This document shows positions 63,436-64,000 of a stretch of DNA of 64,000 nt, piece after piece. The position numbers and the translations under genes were made by a program. Each line of letters starts with the position of its first letter. Within the stretch, counting starts at the first letter, position 1. Under the pieces are notes generated by a model. That model saw nothing but the letters and a program-made list of their open reading frames with translations. It made no database searches and was not told the DNA's origin. This DNA comes from Rugamonas rivuli. GTDB lineage: Bacteria > Pseudomonadota > Gammaproteobacteria > Burkholderiales > Burkholderiaceae_D. The stretch spans positions 682,001-746,000 of the forward strand of contig NZ_WHUF01000001.1 in assembly GCF_009380165.1 (NCBI RefSeq), in the 5' to 3' direction.

Positions 63436-64000
63436 TCAGGCCGGCGTGACCTGTGGGGCCTTGCAGGCCAGCACGATGTTGAAGACGGCGCCGCAAGGGA
63501 CGCCGTCGGCAGCCTCGATGGTGCCGCCCAGCAGGCCCGTGACCAGGTTGTAGCAGATGCTCATGCCCAGTCCGCTCCCGCCCTTGCCCAGGCGCGTGGT
63601 GAAGAAGGGATCGAACACGTGCTGCTTGACTTCATCCGTCATGCCGTTGCCGTCGTCGCGGTAGATCAGGCGCACGTTCTCGCCCTCGGCGTAGGCCTCC
63701 AGCGTGATCAGGCCCTCGCTGCGGCCGTCGAAGCCGTGCAGCACCGAATTGCCGATCAGGTTGGACAGGATCTGGTCCAGCGGCCCCGGATAGCTGTCCA
63801 TCCACAGCCCGCCCGGGATGTTGACGGCGATTTTGTACGGCGTCTTGCGCAGTGTCGTGTTCATCAGGATGACCACGCCGCTGACGATATCCTTGAGGTC
63901 GAAGGTGCGCCGCTGCGAACTGGCATGGTCGACGGCCACCTGCTTGAAGTTGGACACCAGCTCGGCGGTACGGAACATCCCGCGCAGCATCAGCTGGGAA
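63436..64000 (-). CDS. Sensor histidine kinase, C-terminal part (cut by the window edge)
   Basis: The frame runs off the right edge without a start; 188 codons are visible. The HATPase_c ATP-binding domain is clear: N box DQILSNLIGNSVLHGF, G1 DDGNGM, F box FDPFFTT, G2 GGSGLGMSICY. The His-containing dimerisation helix and any sensor domain lie outside the window. Its response regulator is not seen here. Confidence 0.85.
   Translation of the reverse strand, partial: SQLMLRGMFRTAELVSNFKQVAVDHASSQRRTFDLKDIVSGVVILMNTTLRKTPYKIAVNIPGGLWMDSYPGPLDQILSNLIGNSVLHGFDGRSEGLITLEAYAEGENVRLIYRDDGNGMTDEVKQHVFDPFFTTRLGKGGSGLGMSICYNLVTGLLGGTIEAADGVPCGAVFNIVLACKAPQVTPA

Overview
The window comes from a high-GC Gram-negative bacterium, most likely a betaproteobacterium of the Massilia/Duganella/Janthinobacterium type (Oxalobacteraceae). 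This is inferred from the C-terminal-Phe porin, the large carbohydrate-type TonB-dependent receptors, a PEP-CTERM protein, Tat and lipoprotein signals and an OsmC-YcaO fusion. No rRNA, tRNA, CRISPR array or insertion sequence was seen.

Left edge (1-8.4 kb). The truncated end of a very large conflict-type protein (SAV_2336-like region, metallophosphoesterase, P-loop NTPase, decayed helicase-like tail) is followed by a cobalamin riboswitch leader. The leader precedes a TonB-dependent receptor and an overlapping PepSY membrane protein. Next is a divergent MarR regulator/serine hydrolase pair (8.4-10.1 kb).

Centre (10.2-56.6 kb). This is a roughly 46 kb xyloglucan-utilisation locus. It encodes two GH74 endo-xyloglucanases, a GH31 alpha-xylosidase, GH35 and GH42 beta-galactosidases, two GH29 alpha-fucosidases, a GH3 beta-glucosidase, GH39, GH43 and GH97 enzymes, an alpha/beta-hydrolase esterase and a 920-residue protein with three esterase modules. 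Two 1000-residue TonB-dependent receptors, a lipoprotein that may bind glycan and an SSS sugar symporter would handle uptake. Two XylR-type regulators and one membrane-anchored AraC-type sensor are present. An oxidative pentose operon (SDR dehydrogenase, IlvD/Edd dehydratase, XylX-like dehydratase) is transcribed into GH29, the tri-esterase and GH74, so polymer cleavage and pentose oxidation appear to share one transcript. A mutarotase is coupled to the second XylR.

A recurrent 20-bp element, TTGGTGATTTTCRYAATTGC, lies upstream of at least eight of these transcription units. It always has the same orientation relative to the gene and usually sits 62-72 nt before the start codon. I read it as the operator of the local regulon, probably that of the XylR paralogues.

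Right edge (56.7-64 kb). OsmC-YcaO protein, a porin plus solute-binding protein pair, a secreted B-type lectin fused to an unrecognised Cys/His domain with a small secreted partner gene behind a near-consensus sigma-70 promoter, an ArsR/SRPBCC pair, and the C-terminal end of a sensor histidine kinase cut by the window edge.
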